From Archangium sp. (lineage in GTDB: Bacteria > Myxococcota > Myxococcia > Myxococcales > Myxococcaceae): a stretch of 64,000 nt of DNA. The position numbers were made by a program, and so were the translations under genes. The notes under the pieces were generated by a model. That model searched no databases. It saw only the letters and a list, made by a program, of their open reading frames with translations, and was not told the DNA's origin. Positions 41,095 to 48,118 of this stretch are shown piece after piece; position 1 is the first letter of the stretch; each line of letters starts with the position of its first letter. The DNA is taken from the NCBI GenBank assembly GCA_016792935.1, contig JAEUJS010000708.1, positions 21,001 to 85,000 of the forward strand, read 5' to 3'.

Positions 41095-41124
41095 GCGGGA
41101 GAGGGTTGGGCTGAGGGAGAATTC

Positions 41125-41457
41125 ATGCTGCTCGCGCTCACCTTCGTGTTGCTCTCGGCTGAACCCACGCCGGCGCTCAAGTCGATGCAGGGCCTCAACG
41201 TGAAGTCGCTCAAGCCGTGGCTCATCGACAACCTGCCGTCGCTCGCGAAGTGCGGGAAGCCCGGCAGTGCGAACGACAGCGACGAGGTCACGGTGCGCGC
41301 GCAGTTCTCTTCGTCTCCAGACGTGAAGGTCGAGCGCGTCGACGCGGCGTTGAGCGACGTGCGCTGCGTGAAGACTGAAATCGAGAAGTGGAAGAATGAC
41401 GGCCACCAGCCACGCGCGGGGCCGTTCAGCTTCACGTATCGCTTCCGACCAAAGTGA
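41125..41457 (+). CDS. Small exported hypothetical protein, 110 aa
   Basis: The signal-like N-terminus MLLALTFVLLSAEPTPA is followed by a ~90-residue domain with two cysteines (LAKCGKPG and VRCVKTEI) that could pair. The C-terminal half has alternating polar/hydrophobic residues (VTVRAQFSSSPDVKVERVDA, GPFSFTYRFRPK), as in small beta-domain proteins used in AgmX/TonB-C-type envelope systems of myxobacteria. That resemblance is weak. It lies 30 bases after the ATP-grasp gene. The 120 bases after it, before the oxidase gene, show no other feature. Confidence 0.6.
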   Translation: MLLALTFVLLSAEPTPALKSMQGLNVKSLKPWLIDNLPSLAKCGKPGSANDSDEVTVRAQFSSSPDVKVERVDAALSDVRCVKTEIEKWKNDGHQPRAGPFSFTYRFRPK

Positions 41458-41577
41458 GAAGCGAGAAACGAAGTGTCGGGGTGAGGGAGCGCATCTTCGC
41501 CAGCTTCGCGTTCCGATTCGGGAGACTGATTCGCGAGCGAGGGCGCCTTCGACGCGAGCGGTGTATGAGACCGCGCG

Positions 41578-42912
41578 ATGGTCGCGCTCTCGGGCTGGGG
41601 TCTGTATCCAACGGTGGACTGCAAGCTCGTCGAGCCCGAGTCGGAGCGTGACGTCGCGCGTGCTCTCGACGTGAACGGCACCATCGCCCGCGGCCTTGGC
41701 CGCTCCTACGGAGACCCCGCCATCAACGAGCGCCGCACCGTGCTCGGCATGACGAAGCTCGATCGCGTGCTTGGCTTCGACGACGCGACGGGTGTGCTGC
41801 GCTGTGAAGCCGGAGTCTCGCTCTCGCAAGTCATCGAGCGCTTCGCAGGGCGTGGGTGGTTCCCGATGATTACTCCGGGCACGCGCTGGGTGACGATCGG
41901 CGGCTGCATCGCCAACGACGTGCACGGCAAGGCGCACCACGCGCAGGGCTCGTTCCTGGAATCCGTGTTGTCGATGCGGGTGCTGCTGGCGAGCGGAGAC
42001 GTGGTCACCGCCTCGCGCACCGAGAACGCCGACCTCTTCTTCGCGAGCTTCGGCGGAATGGGGCTGCTCGGAGTCATCGTCGAAGCGACGATTCGCTTGC
42101 GCAAAGTCAGCACCACGTTCTTCAAGCAGCGCGTCTTCGTCGGCAACGACCTCGAGTCGTTGATGCAGCACATCGAAGAGCAGGACGCGGCATTTCCCTA
42201 CTCGGTGGCGAGCATCAACCCGCTCGAGACCGGAGCGCGCCTGGGCAAGGGCGTGCTCTCGGCGGGAGACCACGCCTCGCTCGAAGACCTGCCTGAGAAG
42301 TTCGCGCGCGAGCCGCTGCGCGGAAACGGCCGCGCCTTCTTCGACATGCCGTTCCTCTTTCCGAACTTCACGCTCAACCGCGCGACGCTCTCGCTGGTGC
42401 ACGTGTTCGGTCAGCAGTTCATGACGCGCGGAGCAGCCATCACGCACGCCGACAACTTCTTCTACCCACTCGACGTGCTCGTCGGAGACTGGAACCGCGG
42501 CTACGGCAAGCGCGGCTTCACGCAGTACCAATTCGTGATTCCGAAAGAAGACGGAGCGCGGAATCTGCGCGCGATTCTCGAGACCATCGTGAGCGCGCGG
42601 CAGTTGCCGTCGCTCAACGTGCTCAAGAAGCTGGGCAAGGAGAACGCCGCGCCGCTCTCGTTCCCGCGCGAGGGGTGGACGCTGGCCATCGACTTCCCGG
42701 TCATCGACGGGCTCGCCGAGCTGCTCTCGCGCCTCGACGCGATGGTGGCCGACATGGGTGGCCGCATCTACCTGGGGAAGGACGCGTTCCTCGACGCGGC
42801 GACGTTCGCGCGCATGTACTCGCGCCTGCCGCAGTGGCGCGTCGCGAAGCAGAAGTACGACCCACACGGCGTCTTCACGTCGAATCTCTCACGCCGCGTC
42901 GGCCTGACCTGA
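41578..42912 (+). CDS. FAD-dependent oxidase of the DprE1 type
   Basis: This is a 444-residue flavoprotein. The FAD_binding_4 region includes ARGLGRSYGDPAINERRTVL, TPGTRWVTIGGCIANDVHGK, AHHAQGSFLESVLSMRVLLA and FASFGGMGLLGVIVEATIRL. The DVHGKAHHAQGSF block closely matches DIHGKNHHSAGSF of mycobacterial DprE1 (decaprenylphosphoryl-ribose 2-oxidase), and the C-terminus (PLSFPREGWTLAIDFP, YLGKDAFLDAATFARMY, WRVAKQKYDPHGVFTSNLSR) aligns as well, including the active-site Lys in GKD. The Cys that covalent benzothiazinones attack in DprE1 is Ala here (TLAIDFP). It may oxidise a lipid-linked sugar; no DprE2 partner was identified with confidence. Confidence 0.82.
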   Translation: MVALSGWGLYPTVDCKLVEPESERDVARALDVNGTIARGLGRSYGDPAINERRTVLGMTKLDRVLGFDDATGVLRCEAGVSLSQVIERFAGRGWFPMITPGTRWVTIGGCIANDVHGKAHHAQGSFLESVLSMRVLLASGDVVTASRTENADLFFASFGGMGLLGVIVEATIRLRKVSTTFFKQRVFVGNDLESLMQHIEEQDAAFPYSVASINPLETGARLGKGVLSAGDHASLEDLPEKFAREPLRGNGRAFFDMPFLFPNFTLNRATLSLVHVFGQQFMTRGAAITHADNFFYPLDVLVGDWNRGYGKRGFTQYQFVIPKEDGARNLRAILETIVSARQLPSLNVLKKLGKENAAPLSFPREGWTLAIDFPVIDGLAELLSRLDAMVADMGGRIYLGKDAFLDAATFARMYSRLPQWRVAKQKYDPHGVFTSNLSRRVGLT

Positions 42913-42924
42913 CGCGAGAATGGC

Positions 42925-43761
42925 TCAGCGACCGATGCCGCCGAACGCTTCGGGAGAGCGGAGCGTGAACAGGGTCAGCTCAGGCTCCGAGCCGTGGTGC
43001 AGGAAGTCACTCTCGCGCCCGAAGCCGAGGCCGCGATTCACGTAGAGCTGATTACCTCCCACGAGGTACCGCCCGCGGATGTACGGCTGACCGAGCGCCG
43101 TGGAGATCGCGTCCGTCACCGGCCCGAGCACGATTTGTCCGCCGTGTGTGTGCCCCGACAGCACCGTCAGGCCTTCGTCCTTCGGCAACTTCCGCACGGT
43201 GAGAGGATTGTGGGTGAGCATGAGGCGCGAGCCGCTGGTCGGGGCTCCATCGAGCGCGAGGTGCACGTCGTCATTCCGTGTGCCGCCATCGTCGACACCG
43301 AAGATGTTGAAGCGCACGCCGCGCACGCGCAGCTCGGCGTGCTGGTTGCGCAGCACCGCGTAGCCGCACCGGTCGAGCGACTTCGTCACCTCATCGGGGT
43401 CGACGAAGTGGTCGTGGTTTCCGAGCACCGCGACCGTCGGCACCTTCAGACCATCGAGCTGCACGCCGACGCTGGGGAGCGGCGAACGCGAATACGTCAC
43501 GAAGTCGCCGGTGAGCACCGCGAGGTCGGGCTGGAGCGCGTTGATGGTGGCGATGGCTCCGAGCACGCGCTTCTCAGGCGTGCACATGCCGATGTGGATG
43601 TCGGAGATCTGACACACACGCATGCCGTCATGCGCCGGGTCGAGGCCTTCGACGATGAGCTCGACCTCATCGAGCTTGAAGCCGTGTTCAGTGCGAGTGG
43701 CTGCTTGCGCCGCCACCGAGGACACGGCTCCGACGAGTAGCGCGCGACGCGAGAGTGACAT
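42925..43761 (-). CDS. Exported metallophosphoesterase
   Basis: This is a 278-residue protein with a Tat-like N-terminus (MSLSRRALLVGAVSSVAAQA). All motifs of calcineurin-type metallophosphoesterases are present in order: SDIHIG (DxH), TGDF (GD), GNHDH (GNHD), MLTHNP and GHTHGGQ. The overall layout matches YkuE/YaeI-like enzymes, which act on phosphodiesters such as lipid head groups at the membrane. It converges on the DprE1-like gene with 12 bases between stops. The 113 bases upstream hold no recognisable gene. Confidence 0.9.
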   Translation of the reverse strand: MSLSRRALLVGAVSSVAAQAATRTEHGFKLDEVELIVEGLDPAHDGMRVCQISDIHIGMCTPEKRVLGAIATINALQPDLAVLTGDFVTYSRSPLPSVGVQLDGLKVPTVAVLGNHDHFVDPDEVTKSLDRCGYAVLRNQHAELRVRGVRFNIFGVDDGGTRNDDVHLALDGAPTSGSRLMLTHNPLTVRKLPKDEGLTVLSGHTHGGQIVLGPVTDAISTALGQPYIRGRYLVGGNQLYVNRGLGFGRESDFLHHGSEPELTLFTLRSPEAFGGIGR

Positions 43762-43874
43762 GCGTCGCGTTGGTTGCCAGCCGCGTGCCTGTCGATCGTC
43801 CTACCAACCGGTCACTTCACGAGGACTTGCGCGAGGAGCTGCGCAGGCGCTGTCCGAAGACTGTGCAGCCGTCT

Positions 43875-44849
43875 TCACGCCTGTGCACGCGCGGAGCTGA
43901 GCGCGGCGAGGCCCTGCTCGACCGAGACGGCTGGGACGTAGCCGAGCTCGCGCCGGGCCTTGTCGGTCTTCACCGTGACCGAGCGCGACAACATGTGAAT
44001 GCTGAACGCCACCATCGGCGGCTTGCTCTTCGGAGCAAAGAGCGACCACGTGCCTTCGACGAGGGACGCGAGCGGCCGCGCGACGCCCCCGGGAATGCTG
44101 CGCGCGGGCAACGTCACACCCTGCGTCTGCGCGAGCGCGGTGAGGAACTCGCGCATCTTCCGCGTGCCGTCGTCGGCGATGAAATACGCCTGCGCGCCTT
44201 CACCACGCGTGAGCGCCAATTCGACCGCGCTCGCGAGGTTGCCGACCCAGCAGGTGCTGGTGTCCTGCTCTCCGCGGTCGAGCCACGCGAACGCGCCCTT
44301 CTTCACGGCCTCGAGCACCTCGGGGAGCACCGACGCATCACGCGGGCCCCATACGAGTCGTGGCCGCAGCGCCAATACCGTGAAGCCCGGGGAGTTCGCC
44401 GCCAACGCGATGCGCTCGGCTTCGGCTTTGGTCTCGCTGTACAGGTAGCGCTGCTTGCTCGGCGTGGCGAACGTCTCGTCGATGTCGCGCAGGTCGGCTC
44501 CGTTGAACAACATCGCTTCGGTGCTGATGTGGATGAAGCGCTTCGCGCCGGCCTTCTTCGCCGCGTCGAGCACGCGCCTGGTGCCCTCGACGTTGCCTTC
44601 CACGAAGTCAGAGCGCTTGCCCCACGACTTCACCCACGCGGCGGCGTGCACGATGACCTCAGCGTCGGCGATGTGTTTCGCCTCGAGCGTCGCGAGGTCG
44701 CCGTCGACCGGAGTCGCGCCGTAGCCCTTCACCGCCTTCGCTGAGGCCGCGCTGCGAGCGAGCGCGCGTACGTCGTGCCCCGCGCCGGCGAGCTTCTCGA
44801 TGAGGTGACCGCCCACGAAGCCGGAACCGCCAGTGACGAAGATCTTCAT
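43875..44849 (-). CDS. NAD-dependent epimerase/dehydratase (extended SDR)
   Basis: This is a 324-residue protein. The Rossmann motif is TGGSGFVGGHL (TGxxGxxG, residues 6-16), the downstream acidic patch is DGDLATLEA, the active-site serine/threonine region is HISTEAMLFNG and the catalytic YxxxK is YSETK. The motif VHAAAW and the substrate loop LRPRLVWGPRD are typical of sugar- or steroid-type extended SDRs (3-beta-HSD/NAD-sugar epimerase group). The substrate is unknown. It is divergent from a LysR regulator with 70 bases between start codons and an operator-like palindrome in that gap, so the regulator probably controls it. Confidence 0.88.
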   Translation of the reverse strand: MKIFVTGGSGFVGGHLIEKLAGAGHDVRALARSAASAKAVKGYGATPVDGDLATLEAKHIADAEVIVHAAAWVKSWGKRSDFVEGNVEGTRRVLDAAKKAGAKRFIHISTEAMLFNGADLRDIDETFATPSKQRYLYSETKAEAERIALAANSPGFTVLALRPRLVWGPRDASVLPEVLEAVKKGAFAWLDRGEQDTSTCWVGNLASAVELALTRGEGAQAYFIADDGTRKMREFLTALAQTQGVTLPARSIPGGVARPLASLVEGTWSLFAPKSKPPMVAFSIHMLSRSVTVKTDKARRELGYVPAVSVEQGLAALSSARAQA

Positions 44850-44888
44850 GCGCTGAAGATAGGGACCGCCAAGCTATGGTGCCAATCG

Positions 44889-44903
44889 ATGCATTTCATG
44901 CAT
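44889..44903. promoter_or_regulatory. LysR-type T-N11-A operator box
   Basis: atgcatttcatgcat is a perfect 5-bp inverted repeat (ATGCA-N5-TGCAT) containing T-N11-A between 44890 and 44902. It lies 16 bases before the lysR-type start and 39 bases before the divergent epimerase start, where a LysR-family protein normally binds. TATGGT at 44874-44879 may be the -10 of the regulator gene, which would place the box at or just after its transcription start. Confidence 0.65.
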
Positions 44904-44919
44904 TCCATCGGCTGAGACC

Positions 44920-45879
44920 ATGCCTGCACCGTACGGCAGCTTCGACCCGGCGAGCCTCTACGTGCTCCACGCGCTCTTGCTGGAGCGCCACGTCACCCGC
45001 GCGGCGAAGCGGGTCGGCCTGAGCCAGTCGTCGATGAGTCACCGGTTGCAGCAGCTGCGGCGAGACCTCGGAGACCCGTTGCTGGTGCAGGTCGGGCGTG
45101 CGCTGGTGCCGACTCCGCGCGCGGAGGCCTTGATTCAGCCGCTGACCGACGCGCTCGCTGCGCTCTCGCGCGTGGTGGTGCCCAACGAGCCGTTCGCTCC
45201 GCGCACCAGTCACCGCACCTTTGCGCTCGGCATGCCCGATCTGCTCGCGCCGCTGTTGCCTTCACTCCTCGCGCGGCTCACGAAGTCGGGGCCGAACATC
45301 GGGCTGCGGGTGATGAACTTGCCTCCGGCGCTCGGAGAAGGACTCGGTGTGGGTGAGCCCGAGCTGGCGCTCGCCCCGCTGCGCGATGTTCCGGCGTACG
45401 CGCGGTCGAGGTCGCTGGGCGACATCCGCTTCGGGCTCGTGGCGCGACGCGGGCATCCGATTCTTCGCGGCGGGCCCATCACGGTCGAGCGGTGGCTCGA
45501 GTTCGGTCACGTCGTGGTGCGCACCGGGAACACGGCGCCGAACATGGTGGGCAGCGCGCTCGAGAAGGCCGGGCTCGGCCGCCGCGTTGGAGCGGAGGTG
45601 CCGACCTTCCTCGCCGGTCTCCATCTCGTCGCGCGGTCGGACCTGTTGATGAACGCTCCGCTCGCGTTGGTGGACGAGCTGCTCGAGACGCTCGGACTGG
45701 TGGTGCGCGAGACGCCGATGTCGTTGCCGAAGTTTCCGGCGGCGCTGGTGTGGCACGAGCGGTTTCAGCACGACGAAGGGCATCGCTGGGCGCGCGAGGA
45801 GATTTTCGGGCTCGTGCAACAGCGCCTCGGTCAGCCGCAGCCTCGGGAGGACCGGCGTGCCCCGCGCACCACGCGGTGA
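44920..45879 (+). CDS. LysR-family transcriptional regulator
   Basis: This is a 319-residue regulator. The N-terminal winged helix-turn-helix (residues 12-70) reads SLYVLHALLLERHVTRAAKR, VGLSQSSMSHRLQQLRRDLG and DPLLVQVGRALVPTPRAEAL. The rest is a periplasmic-binding-like effector domain (FALGMPDLLAPLLPSLLARL, DIRFGLVARRGHPIL, VPTFLAGLHLVARSDLLMNA). It is divergent from the NAD-dependent epimerase and probably binds the T-N11-A site between them. The effector is unknown. The C-terminal tail (QPQPREDRRAPRTTR) is longer and more basic than usual. Confidence 0.92.
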   Translation: MPAPYGSFDPASLYVLHALLLERHVTRAAKRVGLSQSSMSHRLQQLRRDLGDPLLVQVGRALVPTPRAEALIQPLTDALAALSRVVVPNEPFAPRTSHRTFALGMPDLLAPLLPSLLARLTKSGPNIGLRVMNLPPALGEGLGVGEPELALAPLRDVPAYARSRSLGDIRFGLVARRGHPILRGGPITVERWLEFGHVVVRTGNTAPNMVGSALEKAGLGRRVGAEVPTFLAGLHLVARSDLLMNAPLALVDELLETLGLVVRETPMSLPKFPAALVWHERFQHDEGHRWAREEIFGLVQQRLGQPQPREDRRAPRTTR

Positions 45880-45981
45880 TTTCGCGCTCACCTCGTCGCA
45901 CACCTCCCCGTTCGCGCTTGAGAACGCGACGGTCCGCATCCATCATCCGCCCCGCTTGAGGCCGTCTTCGAGGAGTCGACG

Positions 45982-46911
45982 TTGAGAGGCGCTCTGCTGG
46001 GTCCGCAGCAGCTGAAGCAGAGCCTGGGCGCAGTCGTGCGCGCGCTCGGTCGTGAAGGTCCGGTCGCGCTCATCACCGCGGGTTGGCAAGAACGCGAAGA
46101 CCAGGACGAGGAGCTCGCCGCTCAGCTCGGTCGCAGCGTCATCAACCTCCGCCTCTACGAGCGCGGTGAGCAGGTGCTCGCCGCCGACCCCGAGTACGCG
46201 AGGGCGCATCGCGCTCGGCAAGACCAGCTGAGGCAGATTCAGGAGTTCTACAAGCTGCGGCTCGAGCGCACCTTCGACGCCGCGCTCGACATCGCGCGCA
46301 AAGCAGCGGGCACCGACCTCGAGGCCGAGGAAGTGCGGCTCTCGCTCGAGCACATTCGTCGCATCGACGCCGAACACCTCGAGCGCGTCACTGCGTTGCG
46401 CGAGGCGTACGAGCTGCAGACGCGCCCGCTGCTGCGGCCCGTCATCGTGCGGCACCGCGCGGAGCTGAAGAAGATTCTCTCGTCGGTCGGAGTCGTCGCC
46501 ATCGCCGGCGGCCACGTCGCGGTGTTGCTGAATCGACTGCGCATGTTCGGCTTTCACGAGTTGCTCACCGACGAACACGCGCTCATCGCCTGGAGCGGCG
46601 GCGCGATGGTCACCAGCGAGCGCGTCATCCTCTTTCACGAGAGCCCTCCGGAAGGAGCGGGCATCAGCGAAGTGCTCGAAGCGGGTCTCGGCTTTCATCG
46701 CGGCGTGGTGCCGCTCCCGAACCCGAAGTTGCGGCTCAAGCTCGATGATCCGCTGCGGGTCGGTTGGTTGAGCCGTCGCTACTCGCACAGCAAGTGCGTG
46801 GCGTTCGATCAAGGCGACTTCGTGCTCTTCGACGGAGACCGTTTCTTCGGAGCGGAAGGCACGCTGCTCCTCAAACAGGACGGCACGGTGGGCACGGGGT
46901 GGACGTCATGA
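45982..46911 (+). CDS. Peptidase S51 / class I glutamine-amidotransferase-like protein
   Basis: This is a 309-residue protein. The fold markers are an N-terminal VALITAGWQERE strand-loop, IAGGHVAVLLNRLRMFGFHE, and the nucleophile elbow IAWSGGAMV, where Ser sits in the GxSxG-like turn as in cyanophycinase/dipeptidase E (S51). An inserted helical region (about residues 70-150, Glu/Arg/Leu-rich) is unusual for the family. The start is TTG at 45982, with GAGGAG six bases upstream. The stop overlaps the ATG of a Fes-like esterase (ATGA), so the two are probably cotranscribed. The substrate is unknown; peptidase activity is inferred only from the elbow motif. Confidence 0.68.
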   Translation: MRGALLGPQQLKQSLGAVVRALGREGPVALITAGWQEREDQDEELAAQLGRSVINLRLYERGEQVLAADPEYARAHRARQDQLRQIQEFYKLRLERTFDAALDIARKAAGTDLEAEEVRLSLEHIRRIDAEHLERVTALREAYELQTRPLLRPVIVRHRAELKKILSSVGVVAIAGGHVAVLLNRLRMFGFHELLTDEHALIAWSGGAMVTSERVILFHESPPEGAGISEVLEAGLGFHRGVVPLPNPKLRLKLDDPLRVGWLSRRYSHSKCVAFDQGDFVLFDGDRFFGAEGTLLLKQDGTVGTGWTS

Positions 46912-48065
46912 TCATCACCGGGACGCATCAGATTCTGGCGATCGATCTCCTCAAGGCGAGCACGCCCGACGGCGCGGCGGTCGACGCGTTCATGCGCGAC
47001 CACACGTTCCCCATCGTCGAGGGCACCAAGGTGACCTTCGTGTTCCGCGGCGACGCGGAGAGCGTGTACTTGAAGACGTGGGTGTGGGGCCTCGACAACT
47101 CGCAGCCGCTCCACCGCCTCGAGAACACCAACCTCTGGTACCTCACGCTCGATCTGCCGAGGAAGTCGCGCTTCGAATACAAGCTCGAGGTCGTTCGCGG
47201 CGGTCACGGGCAGTGGATTCAGGATCCGCTCAACAAACACCGCGCGATCGACCCGTACGGCGCGAACTCGGTGGTGCACGGTGACGGCTACGTCGTGCCC
47301 TCGTGGACGCAGCGCGACCCCGACGCGCCCCCAGGAAAGTTCGAGCAGTGGGTCATCAAGAGCAAGGCGTTCAACGAGCGACGCGACTTCCTCGTCTATC
47401 TCCCCGCGCGGTTCCGCAAGACGCGCCGCTACCCGCTGCTCTTCGTGCACGACGGGCCCGACTACCTGCGCTTCGCCAACCTCGGCACGGTGCTCGACAA
47501 CCTGATTCACCGGCTCGAGATCCCCGGGCTCATCGTGGCGTGCTCCGGCACCGCGAATCGCTTCGGCGAGTACATGAACGATGAACGGCACGCGCGCTTC
47601 GTCACCGAGGAAGCCGTGCCTGACCTCGAGGCGCGGTTGCCGTTGCTCGGCACGCCGCGCGGGCGCTGCTTGATGGGCTCGTCGCTCGGCGGAGTCGCGG
47701 CCTTCTCGACGGCAGTGCGGTACCCGGGCTTCTACAGCCGGCTGTTGCTGCAGTCGGGCACGTTCACGTTCACCGACCTCGGCAACAAGTCGGAACGCGG
47801 TGAGCTCGTGGTGCCCATCATCAAGTTCATGAACCGGTTCCGCGAGAACCCCACGCTCGTCGCTGAGCGCGCGTTCATCAGCTGCGGCATGCACGAGCGG
47901 AACATCTACGAGAACCGCTCGCTGGTGCCGATGCTCCAGTCGACCGACATGGAGATTCGGTACGTCGAATCGCGCGACGGTCACAACTGGGAGAACTGGC
48001 GCGACCGGTTGCGTGAAGGGCTCGCGTGGTTGTTCCCGGGCCCGCTGCGACTCGTTTACGAGTGA
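46908..48065 (+). CDS. Esterase of the Fes/enterochelin-esterase type
   Basis: This is a 385-residue protein. Residues 30-130 form an N-terminal immunoglobulin-like (E-set/CBM48-like) domain (KVTFVFRGDAESVYLKTWVW, LDLPRKSRFEYKLEVV). The alpha/beta hydrolase domain follows, with YPLLFVHDGPDYL, the nucleophile elbow GSSLGG and the C-terminal catalytic His in RDGHNWENWRDRL, an arrangement typical of putative esterases related to Fes. There is no signal peptide, so it acts in the cytoplasm. The ATG at 46908 overlaps the stop of the S51-like gene. No siderophore genes are in the window, so the substrate remains open. Confidence 0.82.
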   Translation: MIITGTHQILAIDLLKASTPDGAAVDAFMRDHTFPIVEGTKVTFVFRGDAESVYLKTWVWGLDNSQPLHRLENTNLWYLTLDLPRKSRFEYKLEVVRGGHGQWIQDPLNKHRAIDPYGANSVVHGDGYVVPSWTQRDPDAPPGKFEQWVIKSKAFNERRDFLVYLPARFRKTRRYPLLFVHDGPDYLRFANLGTVLDNLIHRLEIPGLIVACSGTANRFGEYMNDERHARFVTEEAVPDLEARLPLLGTPRGRCLMGSSLGGVAAFSTAVRYPGFYSRLLLQSGTFTFTDLGNKSERGELVVPIIKFMNRFRENPTLVAERAFISCGMHERNIYENRSLVPMLQSTDMEIRYVESRDGHNWENWRDRLREGLAWLFPGPLRLVYE

Positions 48066-48118
48066 CCTCGCTAGAGCCCCGGTCGCGTGCCTCGCGCGGT
48101 TCGTCTACGACTCGCTCC

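Noticed and set aside
40348..42867. 839-codon minus-strand frame opposite the ATP-grasp and DprE1-like genes
   Set aside because: Same reason: antisense shadow, composition extremely Arg/Val/His-rich, and both sense genes have intact family motifs.
42913..42924. Terminator between the convergent DprE1-like and phosphoesterase genes
   Set aside because: Only 12 bases separate the stops and no stem-loop was found.
46908..48065. Evidence for a siderophore system based on the Fes-like esterase
   Set aside because: No synthesis, TonB-receptor or ABC iron-uptake genes are present around it.
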